Assembly (NCBI GenBank): GCA_019637155.1
Contig: JAHBWE010000006.1
Location: forward strand, 248,001 to 312,000
Direction of reading: 5' to 3'
DNA: 64,000 nucleotides
DNA from: Labilithrix sp.
Lineage (GTDB): Bacteria > Myxococcota_A > Polyangia > Polyangiales > Polyangiaceae
Below, one piece after another: positions 34,830 through 43,882 of this stretch. The notes below the pieces were generated by a model. That model saw nothing but the letters and a program-made list of their open reading frames with translations, was not told the origin of the DNA and did no database searches. Both the position numbers and the translations under genes were made by a program. Positions within the stretch are counted from its first letter, which is position 1. The number at the start of each line of letters is the position of its first letter.

Positions 34830-35267
34830 TCAGCCCGGCGCTTTGTCCTTCTTGAGGACGATGTTGTAGACGCCCTTCCCCGTCGCGATCGTCTCGCTCT
34901 CCGACGACGGATGGAAGAGGCGCATGTCGGTGACGCCGACGCGGTTGCCGGCGCGGACGACGGTGGCCTCCGCGACGAGGAGCTCCGACCTGCCCGGGCG
35001 GAGGTAGTCGACGCGGAGGTCGATCGTGGAGACGCGCGCGCGCTCGTCTTCGAGCGTCGTCCACACCGCGCCGCCGCCGGCGGTGTCGGCGAGCGCGGAG
35101 AGCACGCCGCCGTGGAGCGCGGGGCGCGTCGGATCGCCGATCAGCTCCGCGCGGAAAGGGATCTCGAGGCGCAAGAAGCCGTGCTCGACGCGCGTGCACT
35201 GGACGCCGAGGACTCGATTGAAGGGGATCAGGTCCTCCATCAACCGCTTCATCGTCTCCGGCTTCAT
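34830..35267 (-). CDS. PaaI-type hotdog thioesterase
   Basis: A 145-residue hotdog-fold protein that hydrolyses acyl-CoA thioesters. The family core ALHGGVLSALADTAGGGAV holds the catalytic HGG region and the Asp/Glu helix position, followed by STIDLRVDYLRPG. The length is standard. It lies four bases downstream of the zinc-ribbon protein stop on the same strand, so co-transcription is likely. The natural substrate cannot be told from sequence. Confidence 0.9.
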   Translation of the reverse strand: MKPETMKRLMEDLIPFNRVLGVQCTRVEHGFLRLEIPFRAELIGDPTRPALHGGVLSALADTAGGGAVWTTLEDERARVSTIDLRVDYLRPGRSELLVAEATVVRAGNRVGVTDMRLFHPSSESETIATGKGVYNIVLKKDKAPG

Positions 35268-35271
35268 GGTG

Positions 35272-36600
35272 TCATCCCGGCGAGAGGTATTGCAGCTGCA
35301 CCCAATGCTGTTGTCCGTCGGGGAAGACGACGAGGCACTGCGGACCGTTCACCTGGCTCACCGTCGCAGGGTAGCGCTGCCCGTTCGACCACGTCACTTG
35401 CACGCGCGCGCCCGGGACGATCTGGAACCCGTAGCCCGGCGGAGGCGCGCCCCACTGCGGCGGCGGGTAAGCGGCCGACGGCGGCTGCTGGTACGGCGCG
35501 AGCTGCGCCGGATGCTGCGCGTAGGGGTTCGGCGTCGCGTGCTGCTGGAACTGCTGCCCGAGCGCCCCCGGCGGCACGCTGCCCGGCGCGCCGCCGATCG
35601 CGCTGCCCGGCGCGCCGCCGATCGCGCTGCCGGGCGCGGCGATGTAGCTGTTCGGCGCGCCGCCCAACACGCTGCCCGGCGCGGCGACGTAGCTGTTCGG
35701 CGCGAGCATGCTCTGTGGAGCCGGGCCCTGCCCCTGTCCACTCGGCGCGAGCATGCTCTGCGGAACCGCGCCCTGACCTTGCCCACTCGGCGCGAGCATG
35801 CTCTGCGGAGCCGAGCCCTGCCCACTCTGCGCAAGCATGCTCTGCGGAGCCGCGCCCTGCCCACTCTGCGCAAGCATGCTCTGCGGAGCCGGGCCCTGCC
35901 CGCTCGGCGCGAGGGCGCTCTGCGGAGCCGCACCGACACCGCTCGGCGGCGCGCCACCTCCAACGCCGCTCACCGCCGAGCGCGGCGCGGGCGACATCGC
36001 GACGGTCTTGGGCACCGCGCGCTTCTTGGTCTCCTCCGGAGGCGCTTCCGCCGGCGACTCCGCTTCCGCCCTCGCCGCGGCCGCGGCGGCGGGGAGCTTC
36101 GGCGCGTTGACCATCAGCTGCGTGCCCTGCGTCTTCTTCTTGGGCTGCGTCGACGCGGGCACCGCTTGCCGCGCCTTCTCCACCGCCTCCTGGAACGGCG
36201 TGCGCCCGGAGATGCCGTTGCTGACCGCGAGCGGCGACACCGCGCGCGGGCTGAGCGGCGCGGGCGCGCTCGAGTCGCTCTTCGATTCGATCGCGATCGG
36301 CCTCGCGTTCGACGGCACCGCCGCCCCCGCCGCCTTGAGCGCGTCGGACGACGGCGATCGGCTCGGGAGCGAGGAGCCCGGCGGCGCGGTCGCGGCGAAC
36401 GGGTTGACGCTCGCGCCCGAGGCCGGCGGGCTCAGCGGCACGTCGGGGACGACGAGCATGTTCGCGCCTTCGTTCGCGGAGGCGGGCGGGACCTTGTCCG
36501 CGAGCCCGCTCTTCGGCGGCGCCGACGCCGTCGCGGTCCCGCACGACGGGCAGAACTTGGCATTTCCGATCAGCTCGGCGCCGCATGTTCCGCACTTCAT
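35272..36600 (-). CDS. Zinc-ribbon protein with tandem repeats and SH3-like C-terminal domain
   Basis: A 442-residue protein. It begins with a zinc ribbon (C3, C6, C17, C20: CGTC and CPSC). A long Pro/Ala/Ser-rich region follows. Between about 225 and 300 a 13-17 residue unit of the form APQSMLA-(P/Q)-SGQG is repeated five to six times, encoded by roughly 40-48-base DNA repeats at 35700-35935, followed by three APGS-x-(I/L)GGA units. The last 45 residues (GARVQVTWSNGQRYPATV) look like a Tudor/SH3-like barrel with a YPATV core. It could be an RNA- or protein-binding scaffold. The repeats invite length variation between strains. Confidence 0.8.
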   Translation of the reverse strand: MKCGTCGAELIGNAKFCPSCGTATASAPPKSGLADKVPPASANEGANMLVVPDVPLSPPASGASVNPFAATAPPGSSLPSRSPSSDALKAAGAAVPSNARPIAIESKSDSSAPAPLSPRAVSPLAVSNGISGRTPFQEAVEKARQAVPASTQPKKKTQGTQLMVNAPKLPAAAAAARAEAESPAEAPPEETKKRAVPKTVAMSPAPRSAVSGVGGGAPPSGVGAAPQSALAPSGQGPAPQSMLAQSGQGAAPQSMLAQSGQGSAPQSMLAPSGQGQGAVPQSMLAPSGQGQGPAPQSMLAPNSYVAAPGSVLGGAPNSYIAAPGSAIGGAPGSAIGGAPGSVPPGALGQQFQQHATPNPYAQHPAQLAPYQQPPSAAYPPPQWGAPPPGYGFQIVPGARVQVTWSNGQRYPATVSQVNGPQCLVVFPDGQQHWVQLQYLSPG

Positions 36601-36613
36601 CGCAAGGGCTATG

Positions 36614-38197
36614 CTACCGGCGCTTTCGTGTCCTCGAAAGGCCGGGTTTCACGTAGACGGAGAGCTCCGCCGAGAAGCCGCTCATGTCGAGGCTGGTCGC
36701 GCTTTCCAGCACGAAACCAGCCTCCGCCGCGCGCGCCCGGAGCCGCTGCGGCTCCGGCACGATCCACACGAGGGCGCCGCCGGGCACCAGGACCTCCGCC
36801 GCGCGATCGACGAACCGCTCGAGGAGCTCCGCGTGCGTGCCGCGCTGGACGCGCCGTCCCATCGGCGGGTTCGTGATGATCGTGGTGACGCCGTCGGGCG
36901 GGACGAGCGGATCGAGCGCGTCGCCGCGTTCGACGAGGATGCGCGAGACCCCCGCCCGGCGGGCGTTCGCGCGCGCCGCGGCGACGGCGGCGCTCTCGAT
37001 GTCGGTCCCGAAGAGACGCGCGTACGGCCCGAGCTTCGCGCGCTCGATCAGCTCCGCGCCCGCGCCGGCGAAGGGATCCCACACCACGTCGTCGTCGCGG
37101 CGAGGCGCGACGCGCGCGAGGGCGGCCGCGATCGTGGGGTGCGAGGACGCGGGCACGACGTCCTCTCGGTACGAGAAGCGCGGATCGACGAAGCCGCGCG
37201 GCACGAGCTCGATGCGGAGGCGCGAGCCGGCGACGTCGACCGCGACCTCCCACGTGCTCTCCTTCGGATCGTTGACGAGCTCCTTCGTCCGCGCGCGCGT
37301 CGCCTCCGCGATCTTCCAGACGAGCGCGCGCTGATGGCCTCCGCGCGCGAGCGCGACGCGGAAGCGGATCGGCGCCTTCGTGCTCGTGAACGCGCGGAAG
37401 ATCGCGAGCGCCTCCTCGGAGGCGAGGGCGTCCGCGACGTCGCTCGGCAGGTCCTCCACCTCGCGATCGGCGAGCGGAAACGCGATCTCCGCCGCGGTGC
37501 GGATCGCGAGCGCCTCCGCGAGCGGCCCCGCGAGCTTGGTCTCCACGACCCCCGGCGCGAAGAAGCGCGCGCCGCGTCCGATCTCGCGCTTCACGATCTC
37601 CTCGAGGCCGGAGCGCGTCTTGTGAAATACACGCAACGGCGAGGCGGGCGCGCGAAGGAGATCGATCGCCCCCGGCGAGCGGCGCGCCTCCTCGCGCTCC
37701 GCGATGAGCCCGGCGCGCCCCGTCTGCCCGACCGCGACGCCGGCCTTGCCGAGCGCGAGGCCGAGCGCCTTCTTGTCGTCGTCGCTCGCGGCGCGCGCGA
37801 ACGCGGCCTCGAGCGCGGCGGTGATCTCCGGCGCCGGCGCGAGCTTGCCGAGCGCACGTGTCGCCGCGCGGCGCGTCTTCGGATCGTCGTCGCCGAGCGC
37901 GTCGAGGAGCCAGGCGCGCGCGTCGCCGTCGGGATCGCGCGCCTCCGCGACGAGCCGACCCGCGAGCTGCGTGAGCCGTCCGCGCGCCGGCCGCGCGGCC
38001 TCCCGAGCCCGCGTCACGACCGCCTTCGCGACGCGCCCCGCGTATTGCCGTTCGATCCGCAGCACCGCGCGCGCCGCGAGCTTGGCGGTGTCCTCGTCGT
38101 CCGCGCCGGAGAGGTCGAGGAGCGCCCTCAGCGTCTTGATCCCCGGCGTGAAGCCGGGATCGCCGAGCCGTGTCGCGATGTCGCTAGAAGTCGTCAC
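36614..38197 (-). CDS. RlmL/Trm14-like RNA methyltransferase with N-terminal HEAT-like region
   Basis: A 527-residue protein. Residues about 1-180 are helical and HEAT-like (WLLDALGDDDPKTRRAATRALGKL). Residues about 195-345 fit a THUMP-like RNA-binding region (RSGLEEIVKREI, then ALARGGHQRAL). The C-terminal Rossmann domain has SAM motif I VWDPFAGAGAELIERA and the catalytic motif ITNPPMGRRV, which is the NPPxGxR of guanine-N2 RNA methyltransferases (RlmL, Trm14). Substrates would be a guanosine in rRNA or tRNA. The HEAT-like extension is not usual in that family. It is 13 bases from the zinc-ribbon gene. Confidence 0.87.
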   Translation of the reverse strand: MTTSSDIATRLGDPGFTPGIKTLRALLDLSGADDEDTAKLAARAVLRIERQYAGRVAKAVVTRAREAARPARGRLTQLAGRLVAEARDPDGDARAWLLDALGDDDPKTRRAATRALGKLAPAPEITAALEAAFARAASDDDKKALGLALGKAGVAVGQTGRAGLIAEREEARRSPGAIDLLRAPASPLRVFHKTRSGLEEIVKREIGRGARFFAPGVVETKLAGPLAEALAIRTAAEIAFPLADREVEDLPSDVADALASEEALAIFRAFTSTKAPIRFRVALARGGHQRALVWKIAEATRARTKELVNDPKESTWEVAVDVAGSRLRIELVPRGFVDPRFSYREDVVPASSHPTIAAALARVAPRRDDDVVWDPFAGAGAELIERAKLGPYARLFGTDIESAAVAAARANARRAGVSRILVERGDALDPLVPPDGVTTIITNPPMGRRVQRGTHAELLERFVDRAAEVLVPGGALVWIVPEPQRLRARAAEAGFVLESATSLDMSGFSAELSVYVKPGLSRTRKRR

Positions 38198-38273
38198 GAT
38201 CCCGAGTCTTTACCTGAACCGTCGCGCCCGCGTAACCGACCCCGGGTCTCGCGCGTACTCTTTTCCGACGCCC

Positions 38274-38993
38274 ATGAGCCGTGACCCCTTCGATCCGATG
38301 TTCAAGCCGTCGATGAACCGCCGCGCCTTCGTGCGCTCCGCCATGATCGGGACCGGCATCATCGCGCTCGGGGGCGCGGGGTGGTGCCTCGCCGGCACGG
38401 AAGAGGAGGCGAAGGCGCGCGCGGCGAAGCGGCCCGACGGGCGACCGCGGCTCCCGCCCGGCCAGTACCTGCTCTCGCGCATCCGGGCGATGGGCGGGAC
38501 GGAGGGCGATCCGAGCCCGAGCGCGTGGAAGCTCCGGGTCCACGGCGAGGTCGACGCGCCGTTCACGGTCGACTTCGCCGAGCTCCTCAAGATGACGCAG
38601 GTCGATCAGACGTGCGACGTCCACTGCGTCACGAAGTGGACGTGCCTCGACTCGAAGTGGACCGGGGTGAAGGTCGCCGACCTCGCCGCGCGCGCGAAGC
38701 CGAAGGCCACCGCGCGTCACGTCATCTTCGAGGCGACCGCGGGCTACACCGCGAACGTCCCGATCAAGGAGGCCCTCGCTCCGCAGAACCTCGTCGCGCA
38801 CAAGTACGAGGGTTCCCCGCTCGCGCGCGCGCACGGCGCGCCGGTGCGCGTGCTCATCCCGGACCTCTACTTCTGGAAGAGCGCGAAGTGGCTCACCGGC
38901 ATCCGATTCGTCGCGGCCGATCGCCCCGGCTACTGGGAGACGCGCGGCTACCACAACCACGCCGACCCGTGGACCGAAGAGCGGTATGGCTGA
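38274..38993 (+). CDS. MsrP/YedY-like molybdopterin oxidoreductase
   Basis: A 239-residue exported molybdenum-cofactor enzyme. The signal has a twin-arginine motif (NRRAFVRSAM) and a hydrophobic core, so it is folded before export. The cofactor-binding Cys lies in DVHCVTKWTC, followed by WTGVKVADL, and the C-terminal strand KWLTGIRFV fits the sulfite-oxidase fold. MsrP repairs Met-sulfoxide residues in periplasmic proteins; sulfite oxidase is a related alternative. It overlaps the next gene by eight bases, and that gene encodes a membrane protein likely to feed electrons to it. Confidence 0.88.
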   Translation: MSRDPFDPMFKPSMNRRAFVRSAMIGTGIIALGGAGWCLAGTEEEAKARAAKRPDGRPRLPPGQYLLSRIRAMGGTEGDPSPSAWKLRVHGEVDAPFTVDFAELLKMTQVDQTCDVHCVTKWTCLDSKWTGVKVADLAARAKPKATARHVIFEATAGYTANVPIKEALAPQNLVAHKYEGSPLARAHGAPVRVLIPDLYFWKSAKWLTGIRFVAADRPGYWETRGYHNHADPWTEERYG

Positions 38994-39564
38994 GAAGAGC
39001 TTCATGGCGCGCGTGCGGCCGTGGCTGCGCGCGGTGCATCGCGACGTCGGCTACGTCGCGGTCGGCCTTACTTTCATCTACGCGCTCTCGGGCCTCGCGG
39101 TGAACCACATCACCGACTGGTCGGACGGCGACCCGAGCTTTCGCAACTACACGCGCACGGTGCAGGTGGGGAACATCGAAGGCGAGGACCAGGCGATCGC
39201 GGACGAGCTGCGGAAGAGGCTCGGCGTCGACCTCACGCCGCGCGAGATCTACCGCGCGGGCCCCGACAACCTCGAGGTCCTCTTCGACAAGCGATCGCTC
39301 CACTACGACCGCGCGAAGGGAGAGGTCGTCGACGAAGGCCAGGAGCCGCGCTTCCTCCTCCGCGTCGCGAACTGGCTCCACTTGAACCGAGGCAAGAAAG
39401 CGTGGACGTATTTCGCCGACGCGTACGCGGCGGGGCTCCTCCTCCTCGCGACGAGCGGCATCTTCATGATCGCGGGCAAGAAGGGCATCGTCGGTCGCGG
39501 CGCGGTCCTCGTGCTGCTCGGGATCCTCGTGCCGGTTCTCTACGTCCACTTCGCCGGTCCATGA
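38986..39564 (+). CDS. PepSY-type membrane protein, putative electron donor to MsrP-like enzyme
   Basis: A 192-residue membrane protein with hydrophobic segments at about 22-42, 143-163 and 168-188 and a soluble loop of about 100 residues between ([12 protein letters not shown]... a PepSY-like beta region). Conserved His residues flank the segments ([38 protein letters not shown]), suggesting haem ligation as in PepSY-TM ferric reductases. It plays the position of MsrQ/YedZ next to MsrP but is of a different family. It starts inside the msrP-like gene (8-base overlap) and ends with an ATGA overlap with the malic enzyme gene. Confidence 0.78.
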   Translation: MAEKSFMARVRPWLRAVHRDVGYVAVGLTFIYALSGLAVNHITDWSDGDPSFRNYTRTVQVGNIEGEDQAIADELRKRLGVDLTPREIYRAGPDNLEVLFDKRSLHYDRAKGEVVDEGQEPRFLLRVANWLHLNRGKKAWTYFADAYAAGLLLLATSGIFMIAGKKGIVGRGAVLVLLGILVPVLYVHFAGP

Positions 39565-41315
39565 GCGGTACAATCCGGCGTCCGATGACCCGGATGAAGC
39601 ACCCGCCGACGATGGACATGCCCGCGCGGATGATGCCGCTCGACGTGCACATCAAGGGACCCGACCTCCTGCGCGATCCGCTGCTCAACAAGGGCACCGC
39701 GTTCTCCGATCGCGAGCGCGACGAGCTCGGGCTCCATGGCCTCTTGCCGCCGCACGTCGGCACGCTCGAAGAGCAGGTGGAGCGTCGCCTCAAGGCGTTC
39801 CGCGCCGAGCTGACGCCGCTCGAGAAGTACGGCTTCCTCCGCGGCCTCCAGGACACGAACGAGACCATCTTCTACGCGCTCCTCGGCGCGCACCTCGAGG
39901 AGATGCTCCCGATCGTCTACACGCCCACCGTCGGCGAAGGCTGCGAGCGCTTCAGCGACTACTGGTCGAAGCCGCGCGGCCTCTTCCTGAGCTGGCCCCA
40001 TCGCCATCGCGTCGAGCAGATCCTCGCCGACCCGCGCCTCGATCCGGTCCGCGTCGTCGTCGTCAGCGACGGCGAGCGCATCCTCGGCCTCGGCGATCAG
40101 GGCGCGGGCGGGATGGGGATCCCGATCGGCAAGCTCGCGCTCTACACCGCGTGCGCGGGGCTGCATCCGTCGACGACGCTGCCGATCCTGCTCGACGTCG
40201 GGACCGACAACGAGGCGCGCCTCGCCGATCCGCTCTACCTCGGCTGGCGCCAGAAGCGCGTGCGCGGCGCCGACTACGACGCGTTCGTCGAGGACTTCAT
40301 CGCCGCGGTGATGAAGCGCTGGCCGAACGTGCTCCTGCAGTTCGAGGACTTCGCGCGCGGGAACGCGGGCCGCTTGCTCGAGCGCTACCGCGATCGGCTC
40401 TGCACCTTCAACGACGACATCCAGGGCACCGCCGCGATCGCGGCCGGCACGCTCCTCTCCGCGATCCAGGCGACCGGCGGCACGCTCGCCGATCAGCGCA
40501 TCGCGATCTTCGGCGCGGGGGCGGCGGGCGTCGGCATCGCGAACCTGCTCGTCCACATCATGATCGGCGCGGGCCTCTCCGAGCGCGAGGCGCGGAGCCG
40601 CTTCTACGCCGTCGATCGTCCCGGCCTCCTCACCGACGACGTCCCCGAGCTCCTCGACTTCCAGCGTCCGTTCGCGCAGCCGCGCGCGGCGGTCGCGGGC
40701 TGGTCGCGCGCGGGGAACGGCTACATCGATCTCCTCGACGTCGTCCAGAACGCGAAGCCGACGACGCTCATCGGCGTCTCGGGCGTGACCGGCGCGTTCA
40801 ACGAGCACGTCGTCCGCGCGATGGCGCGCGGCGTCGAGCGTCCCGTCATCTTCCCGCTCTCGAACCCCACCTCACGCGCGGAGGCGACGCCGCAGGACAT
40901 CCACGTCTGGAGCGAGGGCCGCGCCGTCGTCGGCACCGGGAGCCCGTTCCCGCCGGTGATGAGGGACGGCGTCCCCTTCAAGACGGACCAGACGAACAAC
41001 TCGTACGTCTTCCCGGGGGTCGGCCTCGGCGTGCTCGCGGTCGACGCCCGCCGCGTGACCGACGCGATGTTCGAGGCCGCGGCGCGCGCGGTCGCGGCGG
41101 TGTCGCCGGCGAAGACCGATCCGACGAAGCCGCTCCTGCCGCCCGTCACCGAGCTCCGCGAGGTCGCGCGCGTCGTGGCGCGCGCGGTGGCGCGCACGGC
41201 GAGGGCGGAGGGCCTCTGCGAGCCGTTCGAGGACGTGCAGATCGACGCGCGCATCGAGCGCCTGATGTGGCGCCCGTTCTACCGGCCATACCGCTACGCC
41301 GGCGCCCTCGCGTGA
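39561..41315 (+). CDS. maeA: NAD-dependent malic enzyme
   Basis: A 584-residue enzyme that oxidatively decarboxylates malate to pyruvate. It is of the large (about 560-residue) MaeA/SfcA type: [34 protein letters not shown] with the catalytic Tyr, [38 protein letters not shown], the metal-binding Asp in [10 protein letters not shown], and the nucleotide site [14 protein letters not shown]. The start is ATG 39561, overlapping the preceding stop by four bases; ATG 39585 would remove eight residues. The coupling to two redox-repair genes is unexpected for a central-carbon enzyme. Confidence 0.94.
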   Translation: MSGTIRRPMTRMKHPPTMDMPARMMPLDVHIKGPDLLRDPLLNKGTAFSDRERDELGLHGLLPPHVGTLEEQVERRLKAFRAELTPLEKYGFLRGLQDTNETIFYALLGAHLEEMLPIVYTPTVGEGCERFSDYWSKPRGLFLSWPHRHRVEQILADPRLDPVRVVVVSDGERILGLGDQGAGGMGIPIGKLALYTACAGLHPSTTLPILLDVGTDNEARLADPLYLGWRQKRVRGADYDAFVEDFIAAVMKRWPNVLLQFEDFARGNAGRLLERYRDRLCTFNDDIQGTAAIAAGTLLSAIQATGGTLADQRIAIFGAGAAGVGIANLLVHIMIGAGLSEREARSRFYAVDRPGLLTDDVPELLDFQRPFAQPRAAVAGWSRAGNGYIDLLDVVQNAKPTTLIGVSGVTGAFNEHVVRAMARGVERPVIFPLSNPTSRAEATPQDIHVWSEGRAVVGTGSPFPPVMRDGVPFKTDQTNNSYVFPGVGLGVLAVDARRVTDAMFEAAARAVAAVSPAKTDPTKPLLPPVTELREVARVVARAVARTARAEGLCEPFEDVQIDARIERLMWRPFYRPYRYAGALA

Positions 41316-41319
41316 CCGA

Positions 41320-41709
41320 TCAGCTCGGGTTCACGAACGTGGTCTTGTCGTCGGTGCACTTCTTCTGGACGTCCGCGACCTCTTTGTAGTCGTCGCTCTT
41401 GTAAAACCAGTTCGTCTGGAGCGTGCCGTCGCCGCTCTCGGTCTGGCAGCCGCCGAGCATGTCCTCGACGGGACAGGTCGAGCCCTCGTTGTAGGAGGCG
41501 TTCGGCGTCGCGGAGCAGACGCCCTGCATCGTGGCCATCGAGGGGCCCTGGAACTTGCGCCAGTCGGTGCACTGCGGCTTCTCCGGGCGGAAATCGCAGC
41601 GCGCCTGCTTCTCGGGGAACGGGTTTGCGGCCTGAATGGCGTCACTGCAACCCACGACACCGACGAGACCCACGACGCTGGAGAGAGCAAAAAGACGAGA
41701 GACGTTCAT
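41320..41709 (-). CDS. Small Cys-rich lipoprotein
   Basis: A 129-residue predicted lipoprotein: signal LVGVVGCSD. The mature part has six more Cys (RCDF, QCTDW, VCSAT, TCPVED, GCQTE and KCTDD), probably three disulfides. I recognise no family. It is convergent with the malic enzyme gene with four bases between stops. The upstream region is AT-richer than almost anywhere in the window and holds an inverted repeat, so it probably has its own promoter. Confidence 0.75.
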   Translation of the reverse strand: MNVSRLFALSSVVGLVGVVGCSDAIQAANPFPEKQARCDFRPEKPQCTDWRKFQGPSMATMQGVCSATPNASYNEGSTCPVEDMLGGCQTESGDGTLQTNWFYKSDDYKEVADVQKKCTDDKTTFVNPS

Positions 41710-41738
41710 GCTCCCAGAGTAAGCAGAGAATACGCAAA

Positions 41739-41756
41739 TGCCCTAATTTATAGGCA
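41739..41756 (-). promoter_or_regulatory. AT-rich inverted repeat upstream of small lipoprotein
   Basis: An imperfect inverted repeat (TGCCCTA ... TAGGCA) encloses ATTTAT, placed 30-47 bases upstream of the lipoprotein ATG at 41709. On the minus strand this contains TATAAAT, a plausible -10 element. The patch 41700-41780 is unusually AT-rich for this genome. This is a candidate promoter/operator; no -35 is convincing. Confidence 0.35.
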
Positions 41757-41825
41757 CTTTGTGCTGTCAGTATGTTAACTCGACGCGCGTCTTACGCGGT
41801 TTTTCGCCGGTCTCTTCAGGCCTCT

Positions 41826-42728
41826 TCAGGTCTCTTTGGCGGTCTCGCGCAGCGCCTCGACGATCGCCTTCTGCACGCGCGCGAGGACGCGGTCCGCGTT
41901 CGTGTGGACGTAGAGCGGCTCGGTGAGCTTCCAGCCCGGGACCTTCACCTCGACGAGGCGCTCCGCGAGGACGAGCGTGCGCGCGGCGATGGTCGGACCG
42001 AACGCGAGCTGGTTGGTCCCCGCCGCGAGCTCGAACGCGACGCCGACCGTCGCCGCCTCGTGTCCCATCAGCCGATCCTCGCGCGGGATCGGGCAGCCGT
42101 CGTCGCCGGGCAAGAACTGTCCGCCGCTGCCGGAGGTGTAGACCGGGAGCACCCACGGGTGCTGGAGGAGCTTGTCGATCGACGGCTCCTTCCCGAGCTT
42201 CTTCGCGAGCTCCGGCGACGCGAACGCGGCGCGGCGCATGAAACCCGCTTTCGTCGATACCCACGAGTCGGGGAGCTTCTCTTCGCCGATCGTGATCGCG
42301 ACCTGGAACACGTTCTCCGTCGCGTAGGCGCGCATGAACGCGTTCCCGCACTCGAGGCCGCGGAAGCGCGCGTCCTTCACCGCGGCGACGACGGTCGGCA
42401 GGTACGCCGCGCAGAGGTACGAAGGCGCCGCGAGCGTGAGCTTCATCTCCGGCGGCACGTCGCTCACCTCGGCGAGCGACTGCACCTTCTCGATGATCTC
42501 CTCGAGGCGCGGGACGATCTTCTGTCCCTCGTCGCTCGCGGACACGCCGCGCGCCTTGCGCGAGAGGAGCGGTCGCTTGAGGTGACGCTCGAGCCGCGCG
42601 ACCGCCTTCGACACCTGCGACGGCGTCACGCGGAGATCGCGCGCGGCGCCGGTGACCGAGCCGTGCCGGCACACCGCGAGGAAGGTGAGGATGTCCGGGA
42701 TGCGGAGCTCGGAGCCGTCGCCGCTCAT
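41826..42728 (-). CDS. LysR-family transcriptional regulator
   Basis: A 300-residue regulator. The N-terminal winged helix-turn-helix is clear (FLAVCRHGSVTGAARDLRVTPSQVSKAVARLERHLKRPLL), followed by the linker helix and a periplasmic-binding-protein-like effector domain (about residues 95-295). Its start overlaps the stop of the tdh-like gene (ATGA), so it is coupled to tdh and is the likely regulator of threonine degradation, possibly also of kbl. Unlike most LysR regulators it is not divergent from its target but downstream in the same transcript. Confidence 0.92.
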   Translation of the reverse strand: MSGDGSELRIPDILTFLAVCRHGSVTGAARDLRVTPSQVSKAVARLERHLKRPLLSRKARGVSASDEGQKIVPRLEEIIEKVQSLAEVSDVPPEMKLTLAAPSYLCAAYLPTVVAAVKDARFRGLECGNAFMRAYATENVFQVAITIGEEKLPDSWVSTKAGFMRRAAFASPELAKKLGKEPSIDKLLQHPWVLPVYTSGSGGQFLPGDDGCPIPREDRLMGHEAATVGVAFELAAGTNQLAFGPTIAARTLVLAERLVEVKVPGWKLTEPLYVHTNADRVLARVQKAIVEALRETAKET

Positions 42729-43741
42729 GCGTAGCGTTTCCGGATCGTCGGCACGAGGTACTCGTCGAACGCGCGCGCGAAGTCGTAGGCCGGGCGCCAG
42801 CCCCAGTCCCGGCGCGCGGCGGCGTCCTCGACGTCCTCCGGCCACGAGTCGACGATCTTCGAGCGCACGGCGTCGGGCTCGAACGCGATCTCGGCCTTCG
42901 GGAAGCTCTTCTTCACGCGATCCGCGATCTCCTTCGCGCTCACGCTGAAGCCGCTCACGTTGAAGACGGTCTGCGAGAGCTTGCTCTTGTCCGCCTCGAG
43001 GAGCTGGAGGAGCGACGAGACCGCGTCGGGCATCGCCATGAACGGGATCTTCGCCTCCGGTCCGACGAAGCACTTGTACGGCTGCCCCTGCGCCGCGGCG
43101 TGCAGCATCTCGGGCCCGAAGTCGCTCGTGCCGCCGGTCGGCACGGTCTCGGCGGAGATGAGGCCGGGGAAGCGGAGCGAGCGGAAGTCGAGGCGCGCGG
43201 CCGACGCGAGCGCGCCGAGCTGGCGGAAGTACGACGTGAAGTAGCGGCCGAGGTGCTCGCAATAGAGCTTGTTGCAGCCGTACATCGTGATCGGGACGTT
43301 GTAGGCTTCTTCCTTCACGCGGCCGGCGCGCGCCTTCTCTTCGAGGTTCGGGATCCCGTAGACCGCGATCGAGCTCGGGAAGATGAAGCGCACCGCGCGG
43401 CCGAGGCGGCCCGACTGGTTCTGCGCCATGCGCAAGAGGTGGAGCGTGCCCTCGACGTTGACCTGATGCGCGAGCTCGGGATCGCGCTCGCCGCGGGTGG
43501 AGAGGAGCGCGGCGAGGTGGAAGACGACCTCGATCTCGTGGTGCGCCGCGATCTGATCGAGGAGGTACCGGTCCATGATGTTGCCGGCGTACGTCTCGAG
43601 GCAGAAGCCGCGGTACCGCTCCGGGAGCGGGGTGAGGTCGACGGTGACGACGCGGTAGCGGCCGTCTTGATGAAGCCGCTGGAGGAGCGTGCGGCCGATC
43701 TCTCCGTTTGCGCCGGTGACGAGGACGACGGGCTTCTGCAT
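42725..43741 (-). CDS. tdh: L-threonine 3-dehydrogenase, short-chain epimerase type
   Basis: A 338-residue NAD-dependent extended SDR. The nucleotide site is VLVTGANGEIGR, the catalytic Ser/Tyr/Lys are in FPSSIAVYG and YGCNKLYCE, and FRSLRFPGLISAETVPTGGTSDF plus PFMAMPDAV match the SDR-type threonine dehydrogenases of animals and Bacteroidetes rather than the zinc-dependent E. coli Tdh. It oxidises Thr to 2-amino-3-ketobutyrate, the substrate of Kbl encoded at 45027. Its stop overlaps the LysR start. A nucleotide-sugar epimerase role is possible, but the nearby kbl argues for Tdh. Confidence 0.87.
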   Translation of the reverse strand: MQKPVVLVTGANGEIGRTLLQRLHQDGRYRVVTVDLTPLPERYRGFCLETYAGNIMDRYLLDQIAAHHEIEVVFHLAALLSTRGERDPELAHQVNVEGTLHLLRMAQNQSGRLGRAVRFIFPSSIAVYGIPNLEEKARAGRVKEEAYNVPITMYGCNKLYCEHLGRYFTSYFRQLGALASAARLDFRSLRFPGLISAETVPTGGTSDFGPEMLHAAAQGQPYKCFVGPEAKIPFMAMPDAVSSLLQLLEADKSKLSQTVFNVSGFSVSAKEIADRVKKSFPKAEIAFEPDAVRSKIVDSWPEDVEDAAARRDWGWRPAYDFARAFDEYLVPTIRKRYA

Positions 43742-43882
43742 CGCCCGCGCAGCCTTGCGCGCCTAGCGACAGAAGTCGAGCGTGAAGCCGGTCACGATCG
43801 TCTCCCGGCCCTCGCACGCCTGGCCGTCCGGGCAGCGCGGGTCCTCGGCGTGGCAGAGGATGATCTGGATCCGCGACGTCGC

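Noticed and set aside
35700..35935. Regularly spaced repeats considered as a CRISPR array
   Set aside because: The unit is in phase with codons of a zinc-ribbon protein, spacers are not unique, and no cas genes are near.
42725..43741. Nucleotide-sugar 4-epimerase as the call for the SDR gene
   Set aside because: The RFPGLIS/GGTSDF and PFMAMPDA blocks fit SDR-type threonine dehydrogenase, and kbl is close by. The epimerase call is kept only as an alternative.
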